Notes: generated from the sequence alone by a model not told the origin. DNA of 64,000 bases from Corynebacterium oculi (GCF_001412105.1 NZ_LKST01000001.1:248001-312000); one strand, 5' to 3'; shown: positions 51,048-61,748, counted from the stretch's first letter. Translations and numbers: made by a program.

Positions 51048-52244
51048 ATGAGTGAACTAAGAAACAGCGCGCGGCTGTCCACGCGCGTAACGCTCGTCCT
51101 CTTGGGCATGAGTGCCCTGCTCAACATGTACTCCACGCAGCCGATCCTGGCGGACGTGGCCCAATGGGCGGGGACAGAACTGCGGGGAGCCACGTGGACG
51201 GTGAGCGCCACCACGGTGGGGGTAGTGCTCACCGCGCCGTGGGCGGGAATGATCTCCGATCGCTGGGGGCGGCGCCGCATCATTCTGGCCGCCCTGTGCT
51301 GCATGGCGCTATTAAGCCTCGGCGGCCTCGTGGCCTGGAATCTGGCCTCCCTCCTGGCGATCCGCGCGGCGCAGGGAATGTGCTGCCCGTTCATCTTTGC
51401 CGTGGTGGTGGCCTACGTGGGAGAGGAGTATGCGCCGCCGCTCGCAGCCCGGCTTAACTCCCTTTACGTGGCGGGCACCGCCCTGGGCGGATTCTTGGGG
51501 CGCATGGTTGCGGCCCTGATCGTCGAGACGAGTGGGCAGTGGCGGCTTTCCTTCCTGGGCAATGCCTTGATGATCGCGGGCACCTGGGCGGTGGCGCGTG
51601 CCTGCCTTCCCCTGGAGCGGCGCTTCGAGGCGCGCTTCCACTCGGCTGAGCGGGGCCGTGGGGGAGCGGGCATCATATTCCATAACCCCCGACTGCTCGC
51701 CACGGTTCTGCTCGGGGCAACCCTGCTCTTCCAGCAGGTGGGCTCCTTTACCTTCGCCTCCTTGACGCTGGCACGGCCGCCCTTTTCCCTCCCCACGGGT
51801 GCCGTGGGGCTGATCTTTGTGATTTTCCTTCTCCCCATGCTCACCACGCCACTGAGCGGCAGGCTCATGCAGAGCCGGGGAGAATTACGGGTCTTTGCCC
51901 TGGCCCAGGCTGTGAGCGTGGTAGGGCTGGCGATCAGCCTGATTCCCACGGTGCCTGCGATGGTCTCCGGCCTGGCCTTCTCCTGCGTGGGCGTGTTTGC
52001 CGGGCAGGCGGCGGGGACGTCGATGGCGGGAAAGCTGGCGCCGCAGGCCCGCTCGGCGGCGGTGGGGCTGTATCTATCCGGCTATTACTTGGGTGGGGCC
52101 CTTGGGGCTTCGGCCCCGGTGGGCCTGTACCTTGCCCACGGGTGGGAGGCGGTAGCGATCCTGCTGATGGCGGTGGTTTCTTGCGGGCTGGTCCTCGGCG
52201 TGGGGGCGTGGCGGGGCGTGAAGGTTGTATTTTCCCGCCACTGA
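51048..52244 (+). CDS. MFS exporter
   Basis: 398 residues with about 12 hydrophobic helices. The typical MFS loop-2 motif is visible as GMISDRWGRRRIILAAL, and the opening is LSTRVTLVLLGMSALLNMYS. Similar to the YnfM/drug-resistance or amino-acid efflux group; the substrate is unknown. ATG 51048 has GGAGAGG upstream. The open frame extends further 5' but without membrane character. Convergent with glnA, with a terminator shared between. Confidence 0.92.
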   Translation: MSELRNSARLSTRVTLVLLGMSALLNMYSTQPILADVAQWAGTELRGATWTVSATTVGVVLTAPWAGMISDRWGRRRIILAALCCMALLSLGGLVAWNLASLLAIRAAQGMCCPFIFAVVVAYVGEEYAPPLAARLNSLYVAGTALGGFLGRMVAALIVETSGQWRLSFLGNALMIAGTWAVARACLPLERRFEARFHSAERGRGGAGIIFHNPRLLATVLLGATLLFQQVGSFTFASLTLARPPFSLPTGAVGLIFVIFLLPMLTTPLSGRLMQSRGELRVFALAQAVSVVGLAISLIPTVPAMVSGLAFSCVGVFAGQAAGTSMAGKLAPQARSAAVGLYLSGYYLGGALGASAPVGLYLAHGWEAVAILLMAVVSCGLVLGVGAWRGVKVVFSRH

Positions 52245-52269
52245 ACCGCCCTGCACGCCGTGCACCAGC

Positions 52270-52297
52270 AAAAACGCCCCACCCGCAGGGTGAGGCG
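52270..52297 (-). terminator. Terminator of glnA
   Basis: CGCCCCACCC and GGGTGAGGCG pair (one mismatch) around GCA; on the minus strand the stem is followed by TTTTTG (complement of CAAAAA at 52269-52274). It is 25 bp beyond the glnA stop. Confidence 0.85.
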
Positions 52298-52321
52298 CTG
52301 CATTACGGAGGCGCTAAAAAA

Positions 52322-53758
52322 CTAACAATCGTAGTACATCTCGAACTCTAGCGGCGTGGGCCGCAGGCGCGCCGGGGTGATCTCGTGGTCGTACTTGTAC
52401 TGGATGTAGGTCTCGATGAGGTCCTCGGTGAACACGTCACCCTCGGTGAGGAACTCGTTGTCCCCCTCCAGGGCGCGCAGGGAGGCGTCCAGGGAGGTGG
52501 GGGCCTGGGGAATGGAGGCGGCCTCCTCGGGGGGAAGCTCGTAGAGATCCTTGTCCACGGGGGCGTGCGGCTCGATGCGGTTCTTGATGCCGTCCAGGCC
52601 GGCGAGCATCATGGCCGCCAGGCCAAGGTAGGGGTTGCCGCTGGGGTCCGGGGCGCGGAACTCGATGCGCTTGGCCTTGGGGTTAGAGCCGGTGATCGGG
52701 ATGCGCACGGCAGCCGAGCGGTTGCGCTGGGAGTACACGAGGTTGATCGGGGCCTCGAAGCCGGGTACCAGGCGGTGATAGGAGTTCAGCGTGGGGTTGG
52801 TGAAGGCCAGGACGGCGCCCGCGTGGTGGAGGATACCGCCGATGTAGTAGCGGGCGACGTCGGAAAGCCCGGCGTAGCCGGACTCGTCGTGGAAGAGGGG
52901 CTGGCCGTCCTTCCATAGGGACTGGTGGGCGTGCATGCCGGAGCCGTTGTCGCCGGCCAGGGGCTTGGGCATGAACGTGACGCTCTTCCCCTCCAGCGCC
53001 GCGGTGTTCTTGATGATGTACTTAAAGGTTTGGAGGTCATCGGCAGCGTGGAGCAGGGTGTTGAACTTGTAGTTGATCTCCTGCTGCCCGCCGGTTCCTA
53101 CCTCGTGGTGGAAGCGCTCAATCTCGAAGCCGGATTCCGCCAGGGTGCGCACCATGCGATCGCGCAGCTCCACGGTCTGATCGTAAGGAGCCACGGGGAA
53201 GTAGCCGCCCTTGAGGCGGTTCTTGTAGCCGGTGTTGGGAGAGCCATCGAAGTTTTCCAGCTCGCCGCGGTTCCACCAGCCCTCGTTGGAGTCGAGTTCG
53301 TAGAAGGCATGGTTGGTCTCGGCGCTGTAGCGCACGGAATCAAAGACGTAGAACTCGGCTTCGAGGCCAAAGCTACAGGTATCCGCGATGCCGGTGGAGG
53401 CGAGGTATTCCTCCGCTTTGCGTGCGACGTTGCGCGGGTCGCGGGAGAAGGGTTCCCGGGTGAAGGGATCGTGCACAAAGAACTTCATGTTGAGGGTCTT
53501 GGTGCGGCGGAAGGGATCGATCTTGGCGGTGGCGAGGTCGGGTAGGAGGTTCATGTCCGACTCATCGATGGTGGTGAAGCCGCGAATCGAGGAGCCGTCG
53601 AAGGCCAGGCCCTCTTCGAGCGCGTCCGCGTCAAGCGCGCTGGCGGGAATGGAAAAGTGCTGCTCGGTGCCGGGGACGTCGGTAAAGCGCACGTCAATGA
53701 ACTCCACCCCCTCATCCTTGATGTACTTGAGTAGATCTTCATGGGAGGCGAAAGCCAT
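52322..53758 (-). CDS. glnA: Glutamine synthetase type I
   Basis: 478 residues, dodecameric GSI-beta. Catalytic blocks: [22 protein letters not shown], the [13 protein letters not shown] loop, [19 protein letters not shown] and [13 protein letters not shown]. The adenylylation tyrosine site is [15 protein letters not shown], a target for GlnE (38347-41511). The usual main ammonia-assimilating enzyme of corynebacteria. ATG 53758 is followed by the conserved [18 protein letters not shown]. Upstream AT-rich DNA (53760-53890) should hold its nitrogen-regulated promoter, but I do not see a full AmtR box. Confidence 0.98.
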   Translation of the reverse strand: MAFASHEDLLKYIKDEGVEFIDVRFTDVPGTEQHFSIPASALDADALEEGLAFDGSSIRGFTTIDESDMNLLPDLATAKIDPFRRTKTLNMKFFVHDPFTREPFSRDPRNVARKAEEYLASTGIADTCSFGLEAEFYVFDSVRYSAETNHAFYELDSNEGWWNRGELENFDGSPNTGYKNRLKGGYFPVAPYDQTVELRDRMVRTLAESGFEIERFHHEVGTGGQQEINYKFNTLLHAADDLQTFKYIIKNTAALEGKSVTFMPKPLAGDNGSGMHAHQSLWKDGQPLFHDESGYAGLSDVARYYIGGILHHAGAVLAFTNPTLNSYHRLVPGFEAPINLVYSQRNRSAAVRIPITGSNPKAKRIEFRAPDPSGNPYLGLAAMMLAGLDGIKNRIEPHAPVDKDLYELPPEEAASIPQAPTSLDASLRALEGDNEFLTEGDVFTEDLIETYIQYKYDHEITPARLRPTPLEFEMYYDC

Positions 53759-53896
53759 GGTTTGCTCCTGGGGTCCTCGCGGCTAGGGGTATGGTATATG
53801 AGTGTAACGCAATAACTATAGGACTACCAAAAATACGCGCCACCAAACACCTTGTAGTGTACCGCGTGCCGCATCACGTGCGATAGATTGAGCGGT

Positions 53897-54370
53897 ATGG
53901 AGAATCCCAAGAGAAGTTGGCTCGACGGCCCCCAGATTCCCTCGCAGTTTGACGGCCCCGAGGGGCCGGGCGCCTATCCGGGAGCCAACCTGGGGCTGCC
54001 CCGCAGCGGCCCCGGTTCCCTGGGCACGGTGGCACGGCGCGCGGGTGGAGTGCTCATCGACTGGATCATCGCCTGGATTCTCGCGGGATTCGTCCACATG
54101 TTCACCACCGCCCTGGGCGGGGTGAGCACCATGACTTACCTCTTTTATGCGATCCTGGGCATCCTCACCGGCTGGCTCTTCGCCCGCACGCCCGGCCAGG
54201 CGCTGCTGGGCATGGGCATCGCGCGTATCGACGCCCCCGAACGCGTGGGCCTGTGGCGCGCGGCGGTGCGAACCCTGCTGACCTGCCTGATCTTCCCCGC
54301 AGCCCTCGTGGACTCCGACGGCCGGGGAATGCACGACCGCGCCACCGGAACGGCCGTGGTACGGGGCTGA
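53897..54370 (+). CDS. RDD-family membrane protein
   Basis: 157 residues. After a soluble Pro/Gly-rich start (about 50 residues) come three hydrophobic helices. The RDD signature is VARRAGGVLIDWIIAWILAG and a later QALLGMGIARIDAPE. The function is unknown; RDD proteins have been proposed as transporters. It is divergent from glnA, as in other corynebacteria. ATG 53897 chosen; a TTG at 53888 is possible. Confidence 0.88.
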   Translation: MENPKRSWLDGPQIPSQFDGPEGPGAYPGANLGLPRSGPGSLGTVARRAGGVLIDWIIAWILAGFVHMFTTALGGVSTMTYLFYAILGILTGWLFARTPGQALLGMGIARIDAPERVGLWRAAVRTLLTCLIFPAALVDSDGRGMHDRATGTAVVRG

Positions 54371-54380
54371 GCGCCCCGGA

Positions 54381-55166
54381 CTACTGGCCCCTGTTGGAGC
54401 GCTCCGCCGAGCGCCGGGCGCGGCGATTCAGCCCGGAGACCTTCGCCCCCTTGGGCAGCGGCCCCTTGGGCATCCCGGCCGGCGCGCCCGCCACGGCATT
54501 ATCCATCGCCTCGATCTTGGCGTTGATGGGGTAGACGTCATTCTTCTTATAGTTGCGCGGCAGTTTCAGTAACTCCCGCTGTAGGCGCTTCAGCGGAACC
54601 TCGTCCTCACCATCGCCCGCATAGATCTCATAAATCGGCACGCCGCCCACCAGGCGGTTCAGACGCTTCTTCTGCTGCTCCATGATCGGGCGCACGCGGT
54701 GCCGAGATCCCTCGCCCACCAGCACGATGCCGGGCACACCGACCACGCGGTGCACGGCATCCATCTGCGTGGTGGCCCCCACGGCGGTCTTGGTAAACCA
54801 CACCACGCCCACGGTGTTGCGCATATTCTCTAACGCCCACCCGGCGGCACCGGGGGTGTCGCCTGCGCGCTTGTACATGGAGGATTCGATGCGGCGAGAG
54901 AAGATCCACATCGCCAGAACCACACCCAGCAACAGGCCGATGGGAAGCATAAACCATTCGGCATTAAAGAGCAGGCCAATGAGGAAGAACGCCACTGCCA
55001 AGCCCACCACGGAGGCGAGCATGAGGGGAATGAGGGCCTTATCCTGCTTGCGCTGGAGGTTAAAGGCCTGCCAGATCTGCGAGTAATTCTGTTTCCGCTT
55101 GGCGCGCTTGGCCGCGCGCTCTTCCTTCTTGGCGGCTTTCGCAGCCTGCTTCTTCGGATCAGCCAT
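54381..55166 (-). CDS. DUF4191-family membrane protein
   Basis: 261 residues. Strongly basic N terminus (KKQAAKAAKKEERAAKRAKRK), two hydrophobic helices (LMLASVVGLAVAFFLIGLLF; MLPIGLLLGVVLAMWIF), then a soluble cytoplasmic domain with VPGIVLVGEGSRHRVRPIM. Matches the actinobacterial DUF4191 family found between glnA and lipA. Function unknown. ATG 55166. Convergent with the RDD gene. Confidence 0.85.
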   Translation of the reverse strand: MADPKKQAAKAAKKEERAAKRAKRKQNYSQIWQAFNLQRKQDKALIPLMLASVVGLAVAFFLIGLLFNAEWFMLPIGLLLGVVLAMWIFSRRIESSMYKRAGDTPGAAGWALENMRNTVGVVWFTKTAVGATTQMDAVHRVVGVPGIVLVGEGSRHRVRPIMEQQKKRLNRLVGGVPIYEIYAGDGEDEVPLKRLQRELLKLPRNYKKNDVYPINAKIEAMDNAVAGAPAGMPKGPLPKGAKVSGLNRRARRSAERSNRGQ

Positions 55167-55212
55167 GCCCCTCATGATAGGGGATAGCCGATCCGAAGGG
55201 ATAAGCGCATCT

Positions 55213-56265
55213 CTAGCGCGCCAGCGCCGATACCACCGGGGTTTCCTGGGAAGGCCCGTACTTAGACAGTAGGGTGGAGGCCTCTTGAGCGGTGGAACCC
55301 TGAGAGGTTTCCGCCAGGTGCATCAGGTTCTCGGGCAGATCCGTACCGCGCGCCGCCATCGCCTGGGCGTACAGGCGGCCGGCGCGATACGAGGAGCGCA
55401 CCAGCGGGCCGGACATAACGGCGCCGAAGCCCATCTCCTCCGCCGCCGTGGCGTACTCTACGAACTCCTCCGGCTTCACCCAACGATCAATGGGGTGGTA
55501 CATCGGGCCGGGGCGCAGGTATTGGGTGATCGTGATAATGTCGCAGCCCGCCTCGTGCAGGTCGGCCAGCGCCTCAAGAATCTCTTCCCGGGTTTCCCCC
55601 ATGCCGAGGATGAGGTTGGACTTGGTGATGAGCCCAAAATCACGCGCCTGGCGGATCACATCTAGGGAGCGGTCATAGCGGAACGCCGGCCGAATACGTC
55701 GGAAGATGCGGGGAACCGTCTCCACGTTGTGCGCGAAAACCTCGGGGCGCGACTCAAAGACCTCCTGAAGTAGATCGGGCTTCCCGGAGAAATCCGGTAC
55801 CAGGTTCTCCACGCCGGTGTGCGGATTAAGCTGGTGAATCTGGCGCACCACCTCGGCATAGAGCCACGCGCCCTCGTCATCGAGATCGTCGCGAGTCACC
55901 CCGGTGATGGTGGAATAATTCAGTCCCATCTCGCGCACGGACTCCGCCACGCGGCGGGGCTCGTCCACGTCCAGGGGCTCGGGGCGGGCGGAATTGATCT
56001 GGCAGAAATCACACCGGCGCGAACAGTTTGCCCCACCGATGAGGAAGGTAGCCTCGCGGGACTCCCAGCACTCGTGGATATTGGGGCAGCCCGCCTCCTG
56101 GCACACGGTGTGGAGGGAGGCACCGGAAACGCGCTTCTTCATGTCCTGGTATTCCGGGCCATTTTTCACCTGGTTCCGGATCCAGCGCGGTTTGTGCTCG
56201 ATGGGAGTCTGCGCATTGCGCTTTTCAATGCGCAGTAACTTACGGCCTTCAGGTGCGATAGTCAC
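55213..56265 (-). CDS. lipA: Lipoyl synthase
   Basis: 350 residues, radical-SAM enzyme inserting two sulfurs into octanoyl groups. Auxiliary cluster ligands [12 protein letters not shown] and the radical-[11 protein letters not shown] (CxxxCxxC) are both present, as is the [14 protein letters not shown] region. GTG 56265 is the start: AAGGTGA lies just before it and the sequence then reads like other corynebacterial LipA ([11 protein letters not shown]). Upstream codons in the longer frame are not conserved in look. Downstream of lipB by 63 bp. Confidence 0.97.
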   Translation of the reverse strand: MTIAPEGRKLLRIEKRNAQTPIEHKPRWIRNQVKNGPEYQDMKKRVSGASLHTVCQEAGCPNIHECWESREATFLIGGANCSRRCDFCQINSARPEPLDVDEPRRVAESVREMGLNYSTITGVTRDDLDDEGAWLYAEVVRQIHQLNPHTGVENLVPDFSGKPDLLQEVFESRPEVFAHNVETVPRIFRRIRPAFRYDRSLDVIRQARDFGLITKSNLILGMGETREEILEALADLHEAGCDIITITQYLRPGPMYHPIDRWVKPEEFVEYATAAEEMGFGAVMSGPLVRSSYRAGRLYAQAMAARGTDLPENLMHLAETSQGSTAQEASTLLSKYGPSQETPVVSALAR

Positions 56266-56328
56266 AAGCGTCACCTTACAGCCCTTGACCACCGGGAGGT
56301 AAAACCGCGTGAAGAACGAGACAAAATC

Positions 56329-57084
56329 TCAGTCCCGGCGGGGCAGACCCTTGGTGGGATCGGGGGCGGAACCAAAGGAGTGATCGGCCACGGTGAGGCG
56401 GCCGGACAGGGCGGCGTCCAGACAATCGAGCAGAGGGGCGGACATCTCCTCCGTGCTGACCTCGCGGCGTAACTCCCGCGACATCGTGGTGACCCCGGCG
56501 TCAGTGATCCCGCAGGGAATGATGTGATGGTAATACTCCAGGGTGTTGGAACAATTCAGCGCGAGGCCGTGCATGGTCACGCCGTGGGTAATGCGGATCC
56601 CGAGGGCCGCCACCTTGCGGTCCGGCTCCACCCCGGAGGCGGGAACCCAGACCCCGGAACGGCCGTCGATACGCCCGGCGTTGGCGATGCCCGCCTGCCG
56701 CACCGCCTGAATAATTGCCTCCTCCAGGCGGCGCACGTAATCCACCACGTCCACGGGGTCGGCAAGCTGGATAATGGGGTAGATCACCAGCTGGCCGCGA
56801 CCATGCCAGGTGATCCGCCCACCCCTATCCACGTCGATCACGGGGAGATCGTTGTGGGGGCGATCCTCCGGCTGCGTGCGCTTGCCCGCCGTGTACACGT
56901 TGGGGTGTTCGAGCACCAGCACGGTATCGCCCACCTCCCCCCGGTGGCGTCGCGCGGCGAGATCGGCCTGAAGATCCCACGCCTCCTGGTAGTCCACCAC
57001 CCCAAGATGGCGGATGACCAGGGGGTCCTCGGTGGAACGGATGGAACGGTGAGCGGGAAAAAAGGGGGCTCGAGGTGCAGTCAT
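56329..57084 (-). CDS. lipB: Octanoyltransferase
   Basis: 251 residues. Transfers octanoyl from ACP to lipoyl domains. The catalytic Cys is in [16 protein letters not shown] and the Lys in [15 protein letters not shown]; the [19 protein letters not shown] block is the family signature. Together with lipA it supplies lipoate to GcvH and the E2 protein encoded next door. ATG 57084. Confidence 0.97.
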   Translation of the reverse strand: MTAPRAPFFPAHRSIRSTEDPLVIRHLGVVDYQEAWDLQADLAARRHRGEVGDTVLVLEHPNVYTAGKRTQPEDRPHNDLPVIDVDRGGRITWHGRGQLVIYPIIQLADPVDVVDYVRRLEEAIIQAVRQAGIANAGRIDGRSGVWVPASGVEPDRKVAALGIRITHGVTMHGLALNCSNTLEYYHHIIPCGITDAGVTTMSRELRREVSTEEMSAPLLDCLDAALSGRLTVADHSFGSAPDPTKGLPRRD

Positions 57085-57113
57085 AGTGGCTACATCATAG
57101 CCCCTGGGGCGCG

Positions 57114-57506
57114 TTACTCCACGCCGTTGGCGGCCGCGTAGTCCGCGGCGGTGAGCAGCTCACCCACCTCCGTGACCTCGACCTCGTAGAGCCAGCCGGC
57201 CCCGAAGGGATCCTCGTTGATGACCTCGTAGTTATTCTCGATCTCCTCGTTGACGGCGGTGACGGTGCCGCTCACGGGGGCGTAGAGATCGGAGACGGAC
57301 TTGGTGGATTCCACCTCGCCGCAAGGCTCGCCAGCGGTGACGGTATCGCCTACCTCGGGAAGCTCGGCGAACACCACCTCGCCCAGGCGCTCCGTGGCCA
57401 CGGAGGTGATGCCCACGCGCACGGTCTTGCCCACCGCTTCATCGGCGGCGGAGTTGATCCACTCGTGCTCGTCGGAGTAGGAGAAGGAATCGGGAAGGGT
57501 AGCCAT
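57114..57506 (-). CDS. gcvH: Glycine cleavage system H protein
   Basis: 130 residues, carrier of the aminomethyl group on a lipoyl lysine. The lipoylation site is VESTKSVSD (Lys near residue 66) and the fold is complete through [18 protein letters not shown] 57506 with AAAGGAGCCC upstream. 40 bp after gcvT. Confidence 0.97.
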   Translation of the reverse strand: MATLPDSFSYSDEHEWINSAADEAVGKTVRVGITSVATERLGEVVFAELPEVGDTVTAGEPCGEVESTKSVSDLYAPVSGTVTAVNEEIENNYEVINEDPFGAGWLYEVEVTEVGELLTAADYAAANGVE

Positions 57507-57546
57507 GAGGGGCTCCTTTCATACAGTGAGGGATGCGATAGTGAGT

Positions 57547-58668
57547 TTATCGGGAGCGCCGGTAAAACGGGGTCTCCACGACGCGGAAGGGGTAGTGCTT
57601 ACCCCGAATATCCACGGTGAGTTCCGTGCCGGGGGTGGCCAGCGTGCGATCCACATAGGCCAAGGCGATGGGATGCCCGAGCGTGGGCGAGGGCTGCCCG
57701 GAGGTCACCACGCCGACCTCCGCCCCCTCCTCGGAGAGCACCGTGGCCCCCGCCCGCGCGGCGCGCTTCCCCTCGGAAACCAAGCCCACCAGCAGGCGGG
57801 AGGGCTGCTCCACGGAGTCGAGGGCCGCGCGGCCAACGAAGTCCCCCTCCTTTTTCTTGGAGACGAGCACGCCCAGGCCGGCGTCGATAGGCGTGAGTTC
57901 CTCGGAGAGCTCGTTGCCGTAGAGGGGCATGGCGGCCTCCAACCGGAGGGAATCGCGGGCGGCGAGCCCCGCGGGCCGGATCTCATGGGGCTTCCCAGCC
58001 TGGAAGGCGGCCTCCCATAGGGCGGGGGCGGTGGCATTGGGGGTAAAGAGCTCGAAGCCATCCTCGCCGGTATAGCCGGTGCGGGCCACCAGGACGTCCG
58101 GGATACCCGCCACCGTGGCGGAGAAGGCCGCATAGTACTTCAGGGTGCGCAGCGCCTCGTGATCCTCCGGGGCCAGCAGGGAGAGGACGATCTCCTGGCC
58201 GCGCGGGCCCTGCACGGCGATAAGCGCGGTGCTCGTGGACTCGTCCTCCACGGTGACCTCGAAGCCCTCGGCGCGCTCGCGCAGGGCGGCCACCACCGTG
58301 GCGGTATTGGAGGCATTGGGCACCACCAGGAACTCGTGGTCGCGCAGGCGGTACGTGATGAGGTCGTCGAGGATCCCGCCATCGGGCCGCACGATCATGG
58401 AGTACTTTGCTCGGCCCACGGCGAGTGCAGAGAGATGGGAAATAAGGGCGTAATCCAGGAACTCCGCCGCCTGCGGGCCGGTGACGCGCACCTCTCCCAT
58501 GTGCGAGAGGTCAAAGAGCCCGGCGCTGGTGCGAACCGCGCGGTGCTCATCAAGTTCCTTGCCGTACTTCAGCGGCATGGACCAATCCCCAAAGGGAGTA
58601 AAAGACGCGCCCAGGGCCTCGTGCTCGGCATGCAGAGGGGACTGGCGCAGGGAATCGGAATGAGACAT
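57547..58668 (-). CDS. gcvT: Glycine cleavage system T protein (aminomethyltransferase)
   Basis: 373 residues, releases ammonia from the H-protein intermediate and makes methylene-tetrahydrofolate. Markers: GLFDLSHMGEVRVTGPQA, VARTGYTGEDGFELF and the RDSLRLEAAMPLYGNEL tail with the folate-binding domain to the end. ATG 58668 follows ACGGAGGAACG. It lies 29 bp after gcvP in a gcvP-gcvT-gcvH unit. Confidence 0.96.
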   Translation of the reverse strand: MSHSDSLRQSPLHAEHEALGASFTPFGDWSMPLKYGKELDEHRAVRTSAGLFDLSHMGEVRVTGPQAAEFLDYALISHLSALAVGRAKYSMIVRPDGGILDDLITYRLRDHEFLVVPNASNTATVVAALRERAEGFEVTVEDESTSTALIAVQGPRGQEIVLSLLAPEDHEALRTLKYYAAFSATVAGIPDVLVARTGYTGEDGFELFTPNATAPALWEAAFQAGKPHEIRPAGLAARDSLRLEAAMPLYGNELSEELTPIDAGLGVLVSKKKEGDFVGRAALDSVEQPSRLLVGLVSEGKRAARAGATVLSEEGAEVGVVTSGQPSPTLGHPIALAYVDRTLATPGTELTVDIRGKHYPFRVVETPFYRRSR

Positions 58669-58697
58669 CGTTCCTCCGTTCTTGGTGGTATCGGTGG

Positions 58698-61598
58698 TCA
58701 CAGGGAGCCGGTGGGATCGGGGGCATGATCGCCGGAAATATCGAAGGCCTCCGGGGCGGGGCACGAACACACAAGGTTGCGATCCCCATAGGCCTCATCA
58801 ATGCGGCGCACCGGCGGGAAATACTTAGCCCGGTAGAGGGAGGCCACCGGCCAGGCCGCCTCCTCCCGGCTGAACGCATACGGCCACTGCGTAGCGGAAA
58901 CGCTGGCGGCGGTAAACGGCGCGTGGTGCAGCACGGAATCCTCGTAGGCCACCTCACCGTCGATGATGGCCTGAATCTCCCGGCGGATAGAGCGCATGGC
59001 GGTGATGAAGCGATCAAGCTCCTCCTGGCTCTCCGACTCCGTGGGCTCCACCATGAGCGTTCCCGCCACGGGGAAAGCCAGGGTGGGGGCGTGGAAGCCA
59101 TAATCCACGAGGCGCTTGCACACGTCCGCGGCGGTGACCCCAGACGCATCGGTTAGGGCGCGCAGATCCACGATGCACTCGTGAGCCACCAGGCCGGTGG
59201 AACCGGTGTACAGGATGGGAAAATCATCGCGCAGGCGGGCGGCCACGTAATTAGCCCCCAAAATGGCGTGCGCGGTGGCCTGACGCAACCCCTCTCCGCC
59301 CATCATGGCGAGGTAGGCCCAGGAAATGGGCAGCACGCCCGCCGAACCGTACCGCGTGGCGGCGATGGGCACCCCGCCGCCCTCGGGGGCGGGGTGGAGC
59401 GGATCGGCGGCGTTGGGATCGGTGGGCAGGAACGGAACCAGGTGCTCGCGCACGGCCACCGGGCCGACGCCGGGCCCGCCGCCGCCGTGCGGAATGGTGA
59501 AGGTCTTGTGCAGATTCAGATGGCTGACGTCGCCGCCGAACTCTCCGGGCCGCGCCAGGCCCGCCAGGGCGTTCATATTCGCGCCGTCGATGTACACCTG
59601 GCCGCCCACCGCGTGCACCTTCTCACACACCTCGCGAACCTGGGGCTCAAACACGCCGTGCGTGGAGGGATAGGTAATCATGATCGCGGCCACGTGATCG
59701 GCGTGCTGAGCGAGCTTGGAATCCAGATCCGCAAGATCGATGGAACCGTCCTCGGCGGTGGCCACCACCACCACGCGCAGGTGCGCGAGCGTGGCCGAGG
59801 CCGCGTTGGTGCCGTGCGCGGACTGCGGAATAAGACAAATATCACGCGCATGGTCCCCGCGTGCCACGTGATACCGGCGGATCGCCAGCAGACCGGCGAG
59901 CTCGCCCTGGGAGCCGGCATTAGGCTGCACGGACACCTTGGCATAGCCGGTGATCTCGGCCAGCCAGGCCTCGATCTCCTCGATCAACTCCCGCCAGCCG
60001 CGAGTGTGCTCCTCCGGGGCGTAGGGGTGAATATTGGCAAACTCGGGCCAACTAATCGGCTCCATGCCCGCCGTGGGATTGAGCTTCATCGTGCAGGAGC
60101 CCAGGGGGATCATCGTGCGGTCGAGCGCGAGATCCTTATCCGAAAGTTCCCGCAGGTAGCGCAGCATGTGGGTCTCCGAATGCACGCGCGAGAAGATCGG
60201 GTGCGTGAGCGTCTCCGAACGCCGCAGCAGGGCCTCCGGTAGCCCCTGATTCTCCGGGACATCGGAGCCTGTGGTGGCGCCCAAAACCTCGGCGATCGCG
60301 CGGACGTCCTCGTCCGTGGTGGACTCGCCAAAGGCAATGGAAACGGTGTCCTGACTTAGCGTACACACCAAGTAGCCAGCCGAGGCGAGTTTCTCCGTCA
60401 CCTCCGAGGCCGCCTGTGGAGTGCGGATCGCCACGGTATCAAAGAACGTATCGTGCACCAGATCTAGCCCCGGTGCCTCCGCCACGGCGCGGGCCAGCAG
60501 AGCGGCCCGCCGATGAATGGCGTGGGCGATGCGCTTCAACCCCTCGGGGCCGTGGTACACCGCGTACATGGAGGCGGTGACGGCCAGGAGCGCCTGCGCG
60601 GTGCAGATATTGGAGGTGGCCTTTTCCCGGCGAATATGCTGCTCGCGGGTCTGCAACGCCAAGCGATAGGCAGGCGTCCCCGCGGCGTCCTTGGACACGC
60701 CCACCACGCGGCCGGGGAGTTGGCGCTTAAGCTTGTCCGTCACGGAGATGAAGGCGGCGTGGGGGCCGCCGAAGAAGAGCGGAACGCCAAAGCGCTGGGA
60801 GGATCCCACCGCGATGTCCGCCCCGAGCGCCCCCGGAGACTCCAACACCTGCAAGACCATGAGATCGCAGGCCACGGCGGCCAAACCACCGCGGGTGTGC
60901 ATCTCCTCGATGATCGGCCGGGGATCCACAATGTCCCCCTCTGTACCGGGATAGGCGATCACCACGCCCACATAATCCTCGCCCACGATGGGGCCACGGA
61001 GGTTCTCCACCTCCACCTCAAGCTCAATCGCGCGGGCTCGCTCAGCAGCCACGGCCAGCACCTGCGGGTGCAGGCGGGAATCGAGGAGCACGCGGCGCCC
61101 CTTCTTCTTGGCGCGGGACATCAGCCCCACGGCCTCCGCCACGGCGCTGGCCTCATCGAGCAGGGAGGCCCCGGCAATCGGCAGGCCGGTGAGCTCGGAG
61201 ATGAGGGTTTGGAAGTTCAGCAGGGCCTCCAAACGCCCCTGAGAAATCTCCGGCTGGTAGGGGGTATAGGCCGTGTACCACCCCGGATCCTCTAATACCC
61301 CGCGGCGAATCACGGGCGGCGTGATGGTGTCATAGTAGCCCTGGCCGTAGAGAGGGGTGAGCGCCACATTTTTGGCCGCCAGCTCCCGGAGCCGGGATTG
61401 CGCCTGGTGCTCGGAGAACGGGGCGGGGAGTGCCGGGGCCTCGGCGGCCCGAATGGCCGGGGGAAGGGCGGAATCGAGGAGTTCTTCCATGGAGGAAAAA
61501 CCGAGGGCGGCGAGCATCGCGCCGGACTCGGTGTGATCCGGGCCGAGGTGCCGCGCGGGATAAGACGAGGGATCGGTCACGGGGGTGAGGTGAGTCAA
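58698..61598 (-). CDS. gcvP: Glycine dehydrogenase (decarboxylating), P protein
   Basis: 966 residues, PLP enzyme of the glycine cleavage system. Both halves are present; the PLP lysine is in LNLHKTFTIPHGGGGPG. The start is TTG 61598, giving MTHLTPVTDPSSYPARHLGP: AAGGAG lies just before it and the following sequence is family-typical, while upstream codons are not. It is the first gene of the unit, with a promoter at 61645-61672. No glycine riboswitch: the leader is only about 40 nt. Confidence 0.96.
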   Translation of the reverse strand: MTHLTPVTDPSSYPARHLGPDHTESGAMLAALGFSSMEELLDSALPPAIRAAEAPALPAPFSEHQAQSRLRELAAKNVALTPLYGQGYYDTITPPVIRRGVLEDPGWYTAYTPYQPEISQGRLEALLNFQTLISELTGLPIAGASLLDEASAVAEAVGLMSRAKKKGRRVLLDSRLHPQVLAVAAERARAIELEVEVENLRGPIVGEDYVGVVIAYPGTEGDIVDPRPIIEEMHTRGGLAAVACDLMVLQVLESPGALGADIAVGSSQRFGVPLFFGGPHAAFISVTDKLKRQLPGRVVGVSKDAAGTPAYRLALQTREQHIRREKATSNICTAQALLAVTASMYAVYHGPEGLKRIAHAIHRRAALLARAVAEAPGLDLVHDTFFDTVAIRTPQAASEVTEKLASAGYLVCTLSQDTVSIAFGESTTDEDVRAIAEVLGATTGSDVPENQGLPEALLRRSETLTHPIFSRVHSETHMLRYLRELSDKDLALDRTMIPLGSCTMKLNPTAGMEPISWPEFANIHPYAPEEHTRGWRELIEEIEAWLAEITGYAKVSVQPNAGSQGELAGLLAIRRYHVARGDHARDICLIPQSAHGTNAASATLAHLRVVVVATAEDGSIDLADLDSKLAQHADHVAAIMITYPSTHGVFEPQVREVCEKVHAVGGQVYIDGANMNALAGLARPGEFGGDVSHLNLHKTFTIPHGGGGPGVGPVAVREHLVPFLPTDPNAADPLHPAPEGGGVPIAATRYGSAGVLPISWAYLAMMGGEGLRQATAHAILGANYVAARLRDDFPILYTGSTGLVAHECIVDLRALTDASGVTAADVCKRLVDYGFHAPTLAFPVAGTLMVEPTESESQEELDRFITAMRSIRREIQAIIDGEVAYEDSVLHHAPFTAASVSATQWPYAFSREEAAWPVASLYRAKYFPPVRRIDEAYGDRNLVCSCPAPEAFDISGDHAPDPTGSL

Positions 61599-61644
61599 GT
61601 GAGGTGTCTCCTTTAACCACAAGATGAGTGAGCTATCTAGCCGC

Positions 61645-61672
61645 ATTATAAGCACTGCGAGGTGCATAACAA
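61645..61672 (-). promoter_or_regulatory. Promoter of the gcvP-gcvT-gcvH unit
   Basis: Read on the minus strand: TTGTTA (complement of 61667-61672), a 16-bp spacer, and a perfect TATAAT (complement of 61645-61650), about 45 bp before the gcvP TTG start. The -35 overlaps the base of the terminator hairpin of the preceding gene. Confidence 0.65.
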
Positions 61673-61707
61673 CGAGGCCCTAACCCCAAATGGGGTTAGG
61701 GCCTCGT
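61672..61707 (-). terminator. Terminator of the E2 acyltransferase gene
   Basis: ACGAGGCCCTAACCCC and GGGGTTAGGGCCTCGT form a perfect 16-bp stem with an AAAT loop, 42 bp after the E2 stop, followed on the minus strand by TTGTTAT. Confidence 0.85.
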
Positions 61708-61748
61708 ATTACCTGGGCAACCTCGGGTGAGGCGCGCCGGGGAGGGGC

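Noticed and set aside
53760..53896. CTATAG element before glnA as an AmtR box
   Set aside because: Only half of the AmtR consensus can be found; not enough to annotate an operator.
61599..61671. Glycine riboswitch before gcvP
   Set aside because: The space between the promoter and the gcvP start is about 45 bp, too short for the aptamer, and its sequence signatures are missing.
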